Under the pieces are notes generated by a model, which saw only the letters and a program-made list of their open reading frames with translations, searched no databases and was not told the origin of the DNA. A stretch of DNA of 64,000 nt from Catellatospora citrea (GTDB lineage Bacteria; Actinomycetota; Actinomycetes; Mycobacteriales; Micromonosporaceae), in the NCBI RefSeq assembly GCF_003610235.1, contig NZ_RAPR01000001.1:1054001-1118000 (forward strand), read 5' to 3'. A program made the position numbers and the translations under genes. Shown here piece by piece: positions 8,051-17,955 of this stretch (position 1 is the first letter of the stretch; the number at the start of each line of letters is the position of its first letter).

Positions 8051-10215
8051 CACGAGATCCCTGGGATGAGCGAGATGATCATGTCAATGATCTTGATTCC
8101 GATGAAGGGTGCGATGATGCCGCCGAGGCCGTAGATCCACAGGTTGCGGGTCAGCAGCTTGCTCGCGCTGGACGGCGTGTAGCGCACGCCGCGCAGGGCG
8201 AGGGGGATGAGCACGATGATGATCAGCGCGTTGAAGATGACCGCCGACAGGATCGCCGACTCGGGGCTGGACAGCCGCATGATGTTCAGCTTGTCCAGGC
8301 TCGGGTAGACCACCGCGAACATCGCGGGGATGATCGCGAAGTACTTCGCGATGTCGTTGGCGATCGAGAACGTCGTCAACGCACCCCGGGTGATCAGCAA
8401 CTGCTTGCCGATCTCCACGATCTCGATCAGCTTCGTCGGGTCGCTGTCGAGGTCGACCATGTTGCCGGCCTCCTTCGCGGCCGACGTGCCGGTGTTCATC
8501 GCCACGCCGACATCCGCCTGCGCCAGGGCCGGGGCGTCGTTGGTGCCGTCACCGGTCATCGCGACCAGGCGACCGCCCTCCTGCTCCTTGCGGATCAGGG
8601 CGAGCTTGTCCTCCGGCGTCGCCTCGGCCAGGAAGTCGTCCACCCCGGCCTCATCGGCGATCGCCTTCGCGGTCAACGGATTGTCACCCGTGATCATGAC
8701 CGTGCGGATGCCCATCCGGCGCATCTCGTCGAACCGCTCCCGCATACCCGACTTGACGACATCCTTCAGGTGGATGACACCCAGTGCGCGGGCCGGCTGG
8801 CCGTCGATGTGCTCGGCGACCACCAGCGGCGTGCCGCCCTGGCCGGAGATGGCGTCCACGGCCGGGCCGACGTCGTCGGACGGGTGCCCGCCGTTGTCGC
8901 GGACCCACTTCATGACGGCCGAGGACGCGCCCTTGCGGACGTGCCGGGTCTGGCCGTTCTCGGTCAGGTCGACTCCGGACATGCGGGTCTGGGCGGTGAA
9001 CGGGATGAAGGTGGCGTGCGGCATGACGCCCTCTTCCCGGGCCCGCAGGCTGTACTGCTCCTTGGCGAGCACCACGATCGAACGGCCCTCGGGCGTCTCG
9101 TCGGCGAGGCTGGACAGCTGCGCGGCGTCGGCCAGGGCCTCCTCGGAGACGCCTGCGGCGGGCAGGAACTTCCACGCCTGGCGGTTGCCGAGGGTGATGG
9201 TGCCGGTCTTGTCCAGCAGCAGGGTGTTGACGTCGCCCGCCGCCTCGACGGCGCGGCCGCTCATCGCCAGCACGTTGCGCTGCACCAGGCGGTCCATGCC
9301 CGCGATGCCGATCGCGGACAGCAGCGCCCCGATGGTCGTCGGGATGAGGCAGACCAGCAGCGAGACCAACACGATGCCGCTGATGCCGTTCGGACCGAAC
9401 GACGCCGTGTCCAGCGCGGCACCCTGCCAGTTCTTCGCGTAGATCGCCATCGGCTGCAGCGTGACGACCGCCAGCAGGAAGATGATCGTCAGCGCGGCGA
9501 GCAGGATGTTGAGCGCGATCTCGTTCGGGGTCTTCTGCCGGTTCGCGCCCTCGACCAGGCCGATCATGCGATCGATGAAGCTCTCGCCGGGCTTCTGGGT
9601 GATCTTCACGACGATCCGGTCGGACAGCACCTTCGTGCCGCCCGTGACCGCACTGCGGTCACCGCCGGACTCCCGGATGACCGGGGCCGACTCGCCGGTG
9701 ATCGCCGACTCGTCGACGCTGGCGATGCCCTCGATCACATCACCGTCACCGGGGATGACCTGACCGGCCTCGACGACGACGATGTCGCCCTGAGCCAGCT
9801 CGCCCGCCGCGACCGACTCCTCGCGGAACTGCGTCGCCTTGGCACCCTCCGACCAGCCGACCAGCCGGCGGGCCATGGTGTCCTTCTTCGCCTTGCGCAG
9901 CGTGTCGGCCTGCGCCTTGCCCCGGCCCTCGGCCACCGCTTCCGCCAGGTTCGCGAAGATCACGGTCAGCCAGAGCCAGATGGTGATGGCCCAGGCGAAC
10001 CAGGACGGCTGCGCGATCGCCAGGATGGTGGTGAACACGGCCCCGACCTCGACGATCAGCATGACCGGGTTCCGCCACAGGGTGGCCGGGTTCAGCTTGC
10101 GTACGGCGTCGGGCAGCGAGCGCCACAGCTGCTGGGGGTCGAGCAGCCCGCCACCGACCCGCTTGGGCTCCTGCCGCGGCTGCGGCTGGGTGGATGCCAC
10201 TGATGTGACAGTCAT
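8050..10215 (-). CDS. kdpB: Potassium-transporting ATPase ATP-binding subunit KdpB
   Basis: 721 residues, a P-type ATPase. It has the actuator TGES motif (Ser177, which corresponds to the inhibitory phosphorylation serine known in E. coli KdpB), the phosphorylation motif DKTGTIT (Asp335), and the hinge [11 protein letters not shown]. There are seven hydrophobic segments. It hydrolyses ATP to drive K+ through KdpA. It sits 33 bases after kdpA and overlaps kdpC by one base, as expected of a single polycistronic kdp message. Confidence 0.97.
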   Translation of the reverse strand: MTVTSVASTQPQPRQEPKRVGGGLLDPQQLWRSLPDAVRKLNPATLWRNPVMLIVEVGAVFTTILAIAQPSWFAWAITIWLWLTVIFANLAEAVAEGRGKAQADTLRKAKKDTMARRLVGWSEGAKATQFREESVAAGELAQGDIVVVEAGQVIPGDGDVIEGIASVDESAITGESAPVIRESGGDRSAVTGGTKVLSDRIVVKITQKPGESFIDRMIGLVEGANRQKTPNEIALNILLAALTIIFLLAVVTLQPMAIYAKNWQGAALDTASFGPNGISGIVLVSLLVCLIPTTIGALLSAIGIAGMDRLVQRNVLAMSGRAVEAAGDVNTLLLDKTGTITLGNRQAWKFLPAAGVSEEALADAAQLSSLADETPEGRSIVVLAKEQYSLRAREEGVMPHATFIPFTAQTRMSGVDLTENGQTRHVRKGASSAVMKWVRDNGGHPSDDVGPAVDAISGQGGTPLVVAEHIDGQPARALGVIHLKDVVKSGMRERFDEMRRMGIRTVMITGDNPLTAKAIADEAGVDDFLAEATPEDKLALIRKEQEGGRLVAMTGDGTNDAPALAQADVGVAMNTGTSAAKEAGNMVDLDSDPTKLIEIVEIGKQLLITRGALTTFSIANDIAKYFAIIPAMFAVVYPSLDKLNIMRLSSPESAILSAVIFNALIIIVLIPLALRGVRYTPSSASKLLTRNLWIYGLGGIIAPFIGIKIIDMIISLIPGIS

Positions 10216-10248
10216 TTCTAGTCCTTGTCTATTTCTTCGCAGGCCGGA

Positions 10249-11919
10249 TCACAGGCCCTCGGCCAGCGGGCCGAGCGCGAGCGCGGGCAGGAAGGTCAAC
10301 GCGATCAGGATCACCACGACGCCGACGACCATGCCGATGAACAGCGGCTTGTGCGTGGGCAGCGTGCCCTCCGACGCCGGCACCGGCTTCTGCCGCGCCA
10401 GCGAGCCGGCCAGACCCAGCACGAAGATGATCGGCAGGAACCGGCCCAGCAGCATGGCCAGCCCTGTTGCGGTGTCCCACCACGGCGTGTTCACCGTGAT
10501 ACCCGCGAACGCCGAACCGTTGTTGTTGGCCGCCGACGTGAACGCGTACACCACCTCGGAGAAACCATGCGGACCCACGTTGAGCTGCGTCTTCCAGTTG
10601 CCCGTGGCCATCGCGGCCGCGACGCCTATCAGCACCAGCGCGGGGGTCGTCAGGAAGTACATCGACGCGAACTTGATCTCACGAGCGCCGATCTTCTTAC
10701 CGATGTACTCGGGGGTGCGTCCCACCATCAGACCCGCCACGAACACCGTGATGACTGCGATGATCAGCATTCCGTACAGGCCCGCGCCGACACCACCGGG
10801 TGCGACCTCGCCGAGCATCATGTTGATGATCGGCATCATGCCGCCGAGTGCGGTATAGGAGTCGTGGAACGAGTTCACGGCGCCGGTCGAGGTCAGGGTC
10901 GTCGCCGCCGCGAAGGTCGCCGAGTCGGAGACGCCGAACCGGATGTCCTTGCCCTCCATCGCCGCGCCCACGGCCTGCGGCACCGTGCCGGCGTGGCCGA
11001 GTTCGAACACGTTGGTCAGCGCGATGCTGCCGATGGCCAGGATCGCCATCACGGCCAGGATCGCGTAGCCCTGCCGGTTGTCGCCGACCATCCGACCGAA
11101 CACCCGCGGCAGCGCGAACGGAATGCAGAAGATCAGGAAGATCTGCAGCCAGTTCGTCCAGGTCGTGGGGTTCTCGAACGGGTGCGCCGAGTTGACGTTG
11201 TAGAAACCGCCACCGTTGGTGCCCAGCTCCTTGATCACTTCCTGGCTCGCCACCGGACCACCGGTGATGTGCTGCTGCGCACCGGTCAGCGTCGACAGCA
11301 TCGTGCCGTCCGACAGGCTCTGCACCACCCCACCGATGACCAGCAGCACCGCCCCCACCACCGCGATCGGCAGCAGGATCCGCAGCGTGATCCGGGTCAG
11401 ATCGACCCAGAAATTGCCCAACTGCTCGGACTTGCGGCGAGCGAACCCGCGCACCAGCGCCACCGCAACCGCGATGCCCACCGCCGCGGAGACGAAGTTC
11501 TGCACCGCCAGACCGGCCATCTGCACCAGGTGCGTCATCGTCGACTCGCCCGAGTACGCCTGCCAGTTCGTGTTGGTCACGAAACTGACGGCCGTGTTCC
11601 AGGCCAGATGCGGGAAGACCCGCTCGTCGATCGAGGTCGCGAAGTCCGGGACCTTGAAGATCAGGTCTTGCAGACGCAAGAACGCGTACAGGAACAGGAT
11701 CGAGATCAGCGAGAACGCGAGCACGCTGCGGGCATACACACCCCAGGACTGCTCCGCGTTCGGATCGACACCGAGCACCTTGTAGACACCGCGCTCGACG
11801 CGGCCGTGACGCTCCGCGGCCACCACACGGAACATGTAGTCACCGAGGTAGCGGTACGCCACCGCCAACGCCACGATGAGCGAGAGGATGAAGACCACTC
11901 CCGCAGCTGTCGTACTCAT
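10249..11919 (-). CDS. kdpA: Potassium-transporting ATPase channel-like subunit KdpA
   Basis: 556 residues with about ten membrane helices and repeated pore-loop signatures, including [15 protein letters not shown]. KdpA is the SKT-superfamily K+-selectivity subunit of the Kdp pump. The length matches the family. It follows kdpF by 22 bases and precedes kdpB by 33. Confidence 0.97.
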   Translation of the reverse strand: MSTTAAGVVFILSLIVALAVAYRYLGDYMFRVVAAERHGRVERGVYKVLGVDPNAEQSWGVYARSVLAFSLISILFLYAFLRLQDLIFKVPDFATSIDERVFPHLAWNTAVSFVTNTNWQAYSGESTMTHLVQMAGLAVQNFVSAAVGIAVAVALVRGFARRKSEQLGNFWVDLTRITLRILLPIAVVGAVLLVIGGVVQSLSDGTMLSTLTGAQQHITGGPVASQEVIKELGTNGGGFYNVNSAHPFENPTTWTNWLQIFLIFCIPFALPRVFGRMVGDNRQGYAILAVMAILAIGSIALTNVFELGHAGTVPQAVGAAMEGKDIRFGVSDSATFAAATTLTSTGAVNSFHDSYTALGGMMPIINMMLGEVAPGGVGAGLYGMLIIAVITVFVAGLMVGRTPEYIGKKIGAREIKFASMYFLTTPALVLIGVAAAMATGNWKTQLNVGPHGFSEVVYAFTSAANNNGSAFAGITVNTPWWDTATGLAMLLGRFLPIIFVLGLAGSLARQKPVPASEGTLPTHKPLFIGMVVGVVVILIALTFLPALALGPLAEGL

Positions 11920-11941
11920 CTGAGGACAACTCTCCGAATCG

Positions 11942-12028
11942 TCAGAACTTCTCAGGGAACAGCAGGGCGAAGACCAGGAAGACCGCCAGTGCGCAGGCGA
12001 TCACCAAGCCGACCAGGTTGGCAGTCAC
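11942..12028 (-). CDS. kdpF: KdpF, 28-aa single-span subunit
   Basis: The GTG start at 12028 gives 28 residues: a hydrophobic helix ([20 protein letters not shown]) followed by PEKF, the typical KdpF ending (FPE-R/K-F). KdpF is a single-helix subunit that stabilises the KdpABC complex, bound at the KdpA-KdpB interface. Its GTGA start overlaps the stop of the preceding 27-aa gene, and kdpA begins 22 bases downstream. Confidence 0.9.
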   Translation of the reverse strand: MTANLVGLVIACALAVFLVFALLFPEKF

Positions 12029-12108
12029 AGTCGCTCCGCTCCTCGTACGACGAGAGCGAGCACTGCGAACAGACCCACCGTGAGCAGCACATAAGCCAGG
12101 TCAGCCAC
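12025..12108 (-). CDS. 27-aa membrane micro-protein leading the kdp operon
   Basis: The GTG at 12108 has an AGGAGG box ending 6 bases upstream. It encodes a 27-residue peptide starting (M)ADLAYVLLTVGLFAVLAL and ending VVRGAERL, so one transmembrane helix with a positively charged tail. The stop overlaps the kdpF start (GTGA), so the two are translationally coupled. It is the first gene of the operon. It looks unlike KdpF (no FPE-F tail) and may be a second tiny subunit or a translation leader. I do not know a name for it. Confidence 0.7.
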   Translation of the reverse strand: MADLAYVLLTVGLFAVLALVVRGAERL

Positions 12109-12374
12109 CGTGCGCCTCCTATCGAGTGTTTATTTGTGGCATTTGCCCGTATTCTGCTCCGACCGGCACCGGCCGGTGATCGGAACGGACGCAATCAAAC
12201 TCCCGAAAACAGCTCACCTCAGCGGTCTTGACGTCATCGCTACGAGCACTGCGCCGTTCTTGACGCGGCTTTGACGCCGCTGTGAGCGCCGCCTCTTCCA
12301 CGGCGTGGCCGCATCCCCGGCGAGCGGCCGCCGGGCGGTCTACATTTAGGTTTGTTTCTAGTAATGTGGCCGCC
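12109..12374. promoter_or_regulatory. Divergent control region between the kdp operon and the flavin oxidoreductase
   Basis: 266 bases. The kdp side has AT-richer sequence (around 12130-12150) just upstream of the AGGAGG box, which is the likely promoter area and the place to look for KdpE binding. The oxidoreductase side has an AT-rich stretch at about 12340-12366 directly before the ATG, without a clear ribosome-binding site. No confident -10/-35 pair or operator could be assigned. Confidence 0.4.
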
Positions 12375-13883
12375 ATGGCGGAAGCGCTGATCCTGGGACC
12401 TGCCGACCCCGCGTACGCCGACACGGTGCGGGCGCTCAACCGCCGCTTCACCGGCAAGCCGGACGAGGTGCACCGGGTTTACGACACGGGCCAGGTCGTC
12501 GCGGCCGTGGCACGGGCGGTGCGCACCGGACGCCGCATCGCGGTGCGCGGCGGCGGCCACTGCTACGAGGGCTTCGTCGCCGACCCCGAGGTGTCCCTGC
12601 TGCTCGACCCGTCCGGGCTGGCCTCGGTCGAGTGGGACGCGGCGCGGGGGGCGTTCGCGATCGGAGCCGGGGCCACCCTGGGCGCTGTCTACCGGGCGCT
12701 GTTCAAGAACTGGGGCGTCACGGTCCCGGGCGGGTCCTGTCACAGCGTCGGCGTGGGCGGGCACTTCACCGGCGGCGGATACGGCGTGCTGTCGCGGCGG
12801 CACGGCCTCACCGTCGACCACCTGCACGCGGTCGAGGTGGTCGTCGTCGGCGCGGACGGCCAGGTGCGCGCCGTCGTGGCGACCGACGACCCGGCCGACC
12901 CGCACCACGACCTGTGGTGGGCGCACACCGGCGGCGGTGGCGGCACGTTCGGCGTGGTCACCCGCTTCTGGTTGCGCTCAGGCGGGACGAGCCCGGAGAC
13001 CGCGCTGCCCGCTCCCCCGGCCGAGGTATGGCTGCACGCGGTGACCTGGCCCTGGGCGAGCCTCGACCGCGACGGCTTCGACCGCCTGCTCGACAACTTC
13101 GGCAGCTGGCACGAGCGGCACGCCGCCTCCGACGACCCGTACGCGGGCCTGGCCGCCGCGCTGCTGGTGCCGACCCGGGCCGCGGCGGGGATCAGCCTGC
13201 GCACCACGATGGACGCGACCGCGCCCGACGCCGAGCAGTTGCTGCGTGCCTTCGTCGCCGAGGTCGGCGCGGGGGTGACGCCCGCCGGGCCGATGACCCG
13301 CGACAGCGGCAAGATCGCCGCGCTGCCCGAGGCTGCGGCGCCGCGGCGGCTGCGCTGGCAGTGGGCCAATCAACTCGCCGCGGGCAGCGACCTGGGGTTG
13401 CGGGCCAAGTACAAGTCGGCGTTCCTGCGGCGCGGGTTCACCCCGGCGCAGCGGGCGGCGATCCGGGCGTCGCTGGAGTACGCGCACCCGGACGCGCAGC
13501 TGCAGCTCGACTCGTTCGGCGGGGCGATCAACGACGTCGCGCCCGAGGCGACGGCGTATCCGCACCGCGACAGCGTGCTCAAGGCGCAGTGGCAGGTGTA
13601 CTGGGCCGACCCGGCCGACGACGACCGGCACCTGGCCTGGATCAGGTCGTCGTATCGCGCCGTGTTCGCCGACCGGGGCGGCGTGCCGGTGGCCGACGCC
13701 CAGCTCGACGGCTGCTACGTCAACTACCCGGACGTCGACCTGTCCGACCCGGACTGGAACACCTCCGCGACCTCATGGACCGAGCTGTACTTCGGTGCCA
13801 ACTACGCCCGGTTGCAGCAGGTCAAAGCCCACTGGGACCCGACGGACACGTTCCGGCACGCGCAGTCCGTGCGCCTGCCCTGA
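12375..13883 (+). CDS. FAD-linked oxidoreductase, berberine-bridge-enzyme type (bicovalent flavin)
   Basis: 502 residues. The N-terminal FAD-binding domain has VRGGGHCYEGF (His62) and GGSCHSVGVGGHFTGGGYG (Cys122), the two residues that attach FAD covalently in BBE/gluco-oligosaccharide-oxidase-like enzymes. The C-terminus carries the BBE segment (YFGANYARLQQVKAHWDP). Members oxidise sugars or secondary-metabolite alcohols and amines. No secretion signal is visible. The ATG at 12375 is chosen because residues before it are low-complexity. It converges on the next cassette through a shared terminator. Confidence 0.85.
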   Translation: MAEALILGPADPAYADTVRALNRRFTGKPDEVHRVYDTGQVVAAVARAVRTGRRIAVRGGGHCYEGFVADPEVSLLLDPSGLASVEWDAARGAFAIGAGATLGAVYRALFKNWGVTVPGGSCHSVGVGGHFTGGGYGVLSRRHGLTVDHLHAVEVVVVGADGQVRAVVATDDPADPHHDLWWAHTGGGGGTFGVVTRFWLRSGGTSPETALPAPPAEVWLHAVTWPWASLDRDGFDRLLDNFGSWHERHAASDDPYAGLAAALLVPTRAAAGISLRTTMDATAPDAEQLLRAFVAEVGAGVTPAGPMTRDSGKIAALPEAAAPRRLRWQWANQLAAGSDLGLRAKYKSAFLRRGFTPAQRAAIRASLEYAHPDAQLQLDSFGGAINDVAPEATAYPHRDSVLKAQWQVYWADPADDDRHLAWIRSSYRAVFADRGGVPVADAQLDGCYVNYPDVDLSDPDWNTSATSWTELYFGANYARLQQVKAHWDPTDTFRHAQSVRLP

Positions 13884-13903
13884 CCGGCCGGGCAGGCGCA
13901 CGG
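13867..13903. terminator. Bidirectional hairpin terminator
   Basis: A perfect 14-bp inverted repeat (CCGTGCGCCTGCCC with its complement) around a 9-base loop. It spans the end of the oxidoreductase gene and the gap to the convergent PD-(D/E)XK gene. There is no U-tract, as is usual in high-GC actinobacteria. Confidence 0.75.
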
Positions 13904-13910
13904 GAGCCGC

Positions 13911-14858
13911 CTACTTCAGCTTCGCGTCCAGCGCGTCGATTAGCGCCTTCTGGAACTTGTCGTACTCGTTCAGGTCGAACGGCCAGCGCCACAGTTCGAG
14001 CTGGATGCCCTGGGCGGCGATGCGCAGCGCCTGGTTGTTCGACATCTCCTTGGGCGCGAACCCGATGAACTGGGTGTAGTAGCCGCTCATCTCCGCCAGC
14101 CGGTCGGCCGTGCTCTTCGCCCCGACCACCGCCGTCGTGCCGGCGCGGGCCCGGAACGGCACCGGTTCCAGCACCACCTTCTCCGGCGCGAAGCGCCGAC
14201 CGTCGATGATCAGCCCATGGCCCTTGGCCCGTACGTAGTCCCACAGGTGCTGGCCCACCGGCAGGTCCTTGAGCCGGGTCAGGTCGTCGATGTTGGAGAT
14301 CGACTTGGATTCGAACACGGCCAGCACCCAGACCCGGCCGTCCGGGTGCACCGAGACCACCAGCAGGTCGCCGAGCTGCTTGCCCTGGCCGTCGGCGACG
14401 CCGCCGACCAGCTGCACCTTGCCCCACTTCTTGGCCAGCTTCTCCGAGGCCCGCAACCGCACCCGGTCCAGAGCCTTGACCATGTCCTCCAGCTCGGGCA
14501 GCGACCGGGCCAGCCGCTCCACGATCAGGCCGCGCAGCGACTGCGGGCTCATCTCGCCGCGGCCCATCGCCTGGGCCACGATGTCGGCGAAGGTGGCCCG
14601 CTCCACGCCGGTGAGGATGGTCGGGAAGCGGGACAGGAAGCGGTCGTACAGCTTCAGCGCCTCGGACACCACCGCACCGGTGATCACTTTGACGAGCCGC
14701 TCCAGGTCGCGCATGCCCGCGGCGGCAAGCGCCCTCGGCGCGGCCCGGATCTCGTACCGGGCCACCTCCTTGCCGAAGATCTGCAGGCTGAGCCACTTCA
14801 CCTTCTTGGCGAACTTCGTGCCGTGCCCGAGCCGGATCAGTGACACCACTTTGCTCAC
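13911..14858 (-). CDS. PD-(D/E)XK nuclease-like protein, last gene of an unfamiliar three-gene cassette
   Basis: 315 residues, not assigned to a named family. The N-terminal half is helical. The centre shows a restriction-endonuclease-like core: GDLLVVSV (Asp164), then VWVLAVFESKS (Glu183, Lys185), then a Q-containing helix (GQHLWDYV, Gln203) like the QxxxY helix of RecB-type nucleases. The spacing fits PD-(D/E)XK folds. The start is the GTG at 14858, overlapping the preceding stop (GTGA). The genes upstream encode a putative surface or pore-like protein and a 219-aa protein, so this could be an effector nuclease. Nuclease activity is inferred from the motif alone. Confidence 0.6.
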   Translation of the reverse strand: MSKVVSLIRLGHGTKFAKKVKWLSLQIFGKEVARYEIRAAPRALAAAGMRDLERLVKVITGAVVSEALKLYDRFLSRFPTILTGVERATFADIVAQAMGRGEMSPQSLRGLIVERLARSLPELEDMVKALDRVRLRASEKLAKKWGKVQLVGGVADGQGKQLGDLLVVSVHPDGRVWVLAVFESKSISNIDDLTRLKDLPVGQHLWDYVRAKGHGLIIDGRRFAPEKVVLEPVPFRARAGTTAVVGAKSTADRLAEMSGYYTQFIGFAPKEMSNNQALRIAAQGIQLELWRWPFDLNEYDKFQKALIDALDAKLK

Positions 14859-15514
14859 GGCGTCGCCTCCGCCTCGTCGTAGGACACTTCCAGCGCCTCG
14901 CCGACGGCGAAGCTGTCCGGCTCGCAGAACGCCCGGATCAGTTCCAGCGCGATCCGGCCGACCAGGCGGCCCAGATGCCGCCCGGACGCGACGGCGTCCG
15001 GTGCGGTGCGCACCTGCTCCGACCACCACTCCAGGCTGGCCCGGCCGATCATGGTGGCGATGTCCTCGGCGTCGGGGATGATGTCGCGCAGCGCCTTGGC
15101 CGCCTCGACCGGGCCGACCTGGTCCAGCCAGCGGAACACCGCACCCATGCGCTGCATGGCGCGCAACGTCTCCAGTTCGGCCTTGACCTTCGGCGAGAGC
15201 CCCTGCGGCTCGTCCTCGACGATGGGGCGGACGAAGAACTCGGCCAGGCTCACCGTGACGCCGACCCCGACCAGCTTGAACAGCGCCTGCAGGTCGTGCT
15301 TCCAGGCGACGGCGCCCTCCAGGAAGCCGTCGGCGAACCCGTCCACGAACCCGGCCGTGGCCGGAATCGGATAGGTGGGCGCGCTGACCATTCGCAGGTA
15401 TGCCGCCCCGTCGCCGCCGGCCGACGGGGGCGCCTGCGCGGTCACCGCCTGGATCAGACCCGTGCTCAGCGCCGCCTGGTCGGCGGCGCTGAGCTGTTCG
15501 GACAGGCCTGTCAC
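14855..15514 (-). CDS. 219-aa protein of unknown function, middle gene of the cassette
   Basis: I do not recognise the family. The protein is mostly helical. A central amphipathic to hydrophobic stretch (FVDGFADGFLEGAVAWKHD, then LFKLVGVGVTVSLAEFFV, roughly residues 56-95) could associate with a membrane. The C-terminal half is acidic and helical. GTG start at 15514 and stop at 14855 both form GTGA overlaps with the neighbours, so all three proteins are probably made in fixed ratio. A chaperone, adaptor, immunity or pore component would all fit, and nothing in the sequence decides between them. Confidence 0.55.
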   Translation of the reverse strand: MTGLSEQLSAADQAALSTGLIQAVTAQAPPSAGGDGAAYLRMVSAPTYPIPATAGFVDGFADGFLEGAVAWKHDLQALFKLVGVGVTVSLAEFFVRPIVEDEPQGLSPKVKAELETLRAMQRMGAVFRWLDQVGPVEAAKALRDIIPDAEDIATMIGRASLEWWSEQVRTAPDAVASGRHLGRLVGRIALELIRAFCEPDSFAVGEALEVSYDEAEATP

Positions 15515-17955
15515 GGCCGCGGCTCGGTGAGGTGCACCGCCACGTCCACCGACGTCAGACCGCTGGCCGCCACGGCCTCACCGACCTTGCCCTGCGCCAG
15601 CAGCACGGCCGACGAAGCGGCGGTGCGGTCGGCCTCGCCCTGGGCGACGCTCTCGGTGAACGGGTCCGCCGCGGTCGTCCCGGCGAGCGTCACCTCGGTG
15701 TGCACCCCGTCGGTCGGCAGGTCCTCCGACCAGGTGCCCAGGCAGACGTGCTGCTGCACGACCTCCGGGCAGGGGTTGCCCGGCGTCAGCACCACCTCGT
15801 TCGGCCCGCCGAGGTTGGTCACCCGCCAGTCGGTCAGCTCCTTGAGCACCTTGCGGACCAGGTCCTCGATGCCGGCCGGGCCGGTGCCCTGCTGCGAGCG
15901 CAGGAAGATCCAGCGCAGCGCGATGTCCTCGTAGCCGGTGCGCACCGGCAGGAACAGCCGCGCCCAGGACGCGTTGACGAAGTCGCCGGCCGGGCGGGCC
16001 GGGTCGCGCAGGCTGCCGTCGCCGTTCCAGGTGCCCGAGTAGGTGCGGGCCGCGGCCAACTCCCAGTCGAAGACCTGCTCCCAGACGTCCAGTTCGGCGA
16101 TCTCGTCGCGGGCGTCGGCGGGGAACATCGCGTTGATGAACCGGCGCATCAGCTCCTGGGCCGGGTTCAGGCTCGCCCGGTGCGCGGTGCGCCACGCCTC
16201 GAACTCGGCCAGCGCGACGGCCTCGGCGGTGGCGACCTTCGCCGCCCGCTGCGCGATCAGGGTGGCGCACTGCGCCTCCCAGGCCGCGGCCGCCTCGGCC
16301 TGCGCCTGGCTGAGCGACGTGGCGTCCGGGATGACCCGGGCCGACAGCGACACCCAGATCTGCGACGAACCGGTCAGCCGCCAGCCCGCGCCGCAGTGCA
16401 CCATCTGGAAGATGGTCCGGTCGCCCGCCGAGTTCATGACCTCCCACGGATCGCCGACCGTGTACACGGCGTACCCGCGCGACGCGCCGGTCAATGTCGA
16501 ACGCAGGCTGGCCTGCAGGGTCGCGATGTCGCCGTCCCACTTCATGCCGTGCGGCACGTTGATGGGCAGGGTGTAGTCGGCGCTCATGTCGCTGCCCGGC
16601 CAGCCGCCCCACTGCTTCAGCTCGGTCAGCGGCGGGTCCAGGCCGACCAGGCGCGCACCGGGCACCTCGGCGACGTTCGGCTGCGGCGGCAGCACCGCCG
16701 CCGGGACCGAGTCCCGCGCCGCCTTGAGCAGCTGCTCCCGCATCGCGGTCTCGGCGGCGTAGAAGTCACCGGCCGGGTCCCGGACGAACGGCGTCCAGCA
16801 CAACCGGACCCCGAACCGCTCGTGGGAGAACCGGATCCGCTGCAGCACCTTGTAGAAGTGCAGGTCGATCGGGGTGAACTGGTTGGGGTTGCGGATCGTG
16901 CGGCGGGCCGCGCGCTCGAACCGGTCGGACTCCGACACCCGGAACACCGTCTTGTGCAGGTCGCGCAGCTTCGCCACGTTCTTGGTGGTGCGGGCGGCGA
17001 CCTCCTTGACCGAGTCGGTGCGGGTGTCGTTGTCGGCCTCCGTGGTGGTGTCCGACACCCCGCCGTTGACCTGCGCCTTGATGCCGTACTCGAAGCCGAC
17101 CGTGCCGCCCGCGGTGAAGCCGTCGGTGCGGGTGGTGGTCATCGAGCCCGCGATCACCTCGGCGTGGTCGATCGTCGATGACGACGAGTTCTCGCTCTCG
17201 GTGTTGCCCTCGGTCTCCGAACTCGACTCCGAGAACACGTCGCGCTGCACGAACGAGCGCTGCTCCAGCACCACCTCCTCGGCCGGGGCCAGGCCCATGG
17301 TGTGCAGGTGCTCACCGACCACGAAGCCGGCCGGGCGCAGCCGGGTGCGGTCCAGGAACAGCAGCCCGATCTCGGACCGGGCCAGGTCGAGCAGCACCTG
17401 CTCGGGCGTACGGTCCAGCACGGTGCCGGTGCTGGATCCGTCGCCCTTGGGCGGGACGTGGGTGGTGGGGCCTCTGCCGGTGCCGCCACTCGTGCCGGTG
17501 CCGCCCGTGCCGCCGGTGCCGCCAGTCCCGCCCGTGCCGCCGCCCGGGCCGACGATGATCGGTGCGGTGCCCCTCTGCAGCAGGTTGGCCAGTTTCAGCA
17601 GGGAGGTCGGCACGGCCGGCTCCGCCGGGTCGACGCCGGGCACGCCGTGGGCCAGGCGCATCCGCATGGTCGCCTCACCCTCCGGCCCGTCCGCCCGCGC
17701 GGGCAGGACGGCGGCGGAGGCGACGACGGTCTTGCCGGAGCCGCCGTGCCACTCGGCCCATTCGGCGGTGGCCTCGCCGGTGAGGCCGGCCGCCTTGGCC
17801 AGGTACACCCACTGCGCGCGGGTGAGGACGGGCCGGCCGTTGCTGCCGGTGTTGCTCAAAGCGGCGTAGCGGTAGGAGTACACGAAGCGGTCCCCGGAAC
17901 CGGGCGCCCCCTGCAGTGCCTCCACCGGCACGCCGAATGTCACACGCTGAGTCAT
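15511..17955 (-). CDS. 814-aa cassette protein with Gly-Thr linker and Ser/Thr amphipathic hairpin-like segment
   Basis: No family recognised. Residues 1-135 form a compact N-terminal domain, followed by a GGT-repeat linker (~137-160). Residues ~240-320 are a long Ser/Thr/Glu-rich stretch (SSSETEGNTESENSSSS, TMTTTRTDGF region, GGTVGFEYGIKAQVNGG) with the alternating pattern of membrane-inserting beta-hairpins in pore-forming toxins. A conserved-looking block (FYKVLQRIRFSHERFGVRL) and an Ala-rich helical region (~600-650) follow. There is no signal peptide, so export would need another route. It is the first gene of the cassette. The pore-former reading is an inference from composition. Confidence 0.55.
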   Translation of the reverse strand: MTQRVTFGVPVEALQGAPGSGDRFVYSYRYAALSNTGSNGRPVLTRAQWVYLAKAAGLTGEATAEWAEWHGGSGKTVVASAAVLPARADGPEGEATMRMRLAHGVPGVDPAEPAVPTSLLKLANLLQRGTAPIIVGPGGGTGGTGGTGGTGGTGTSGGTGRGPTTHVPPKGDGSSTGTVLDRTPEQVLLDLARSEIGLLFLDRTRLRPAGFVVGEHLHTMGLAPAEEVVLEQRSFVQRDVFSESSSETEGNTESENSSSSTIDHAEVIAGSMTTTRTDGFTAGGTVGFEYGIKAQVNGGVSDTTTEADNDTRTDSVKEVAARTTKNVAKLRDLHKTVFRVSESDRFERAARRTIRNPNQFTPIDLHFYKVLQRIRFSHERFGVRLCWTPFVRDPAGDFYAAETAMREQLLKAARDSVPAAVLPPQPNVAEVPGARLVGLDPPLTELKQWGGWPGSDMSADYTLPINVPHGMKWDGDIATLQASLRSTLTGASRGYAVYTVGDPWEVMNSAGDRTIFQMVHCGAGWRLTGSSQIWVSLSARVIPDATSLSQAQAEAAAAWEAQCATLIAQRAAKVATAEAVALAEFEAWRTAHRASLNPAQELMRRFINAMFPADARDEIAELDVWEQVFDWELAAARTYSGTWNGDGSLRDPARPAGDFVNASWARLFLPVRTGYEDIALRWIFLRSQQGTGPAGIEDLVRKVLKELTDWRVTNLGGPNEVVLTPGNPCPEVVQQHVCLGTWSEDLPTDGVHTEVTLAGTTAADPFTESVAQGEADRTAASSAVLLAQGKVGEAVAASGLTSVDVAVHLTEPRP
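17478..17552 (-). repeat. In-frame GGT (Gly-Gly-Thr) codon repeat
   Basis: A run of short GGCACC/GGCGGC-type codon units encodes tandem Gly-Gly-Thr within the 814-aa protein. It separates the N-terminal domain from the rest. Such linkers vary in length between strains by slippage. Confidence 0.7.

Noticed and set aside
17478..17552. Possible CRISPR-like or minisatellite array
   Set aside because: The units are short, in frame and lack unique spacers. They encode a Gly-Gly-Thr protein linker.
13911..17955. Prophage or contractile injection system origin for the three-gene cassette
   Set aside because: No tail, baseplate, sheath, portal or integrase genes lie in the window, and base composition is like the surroundings.
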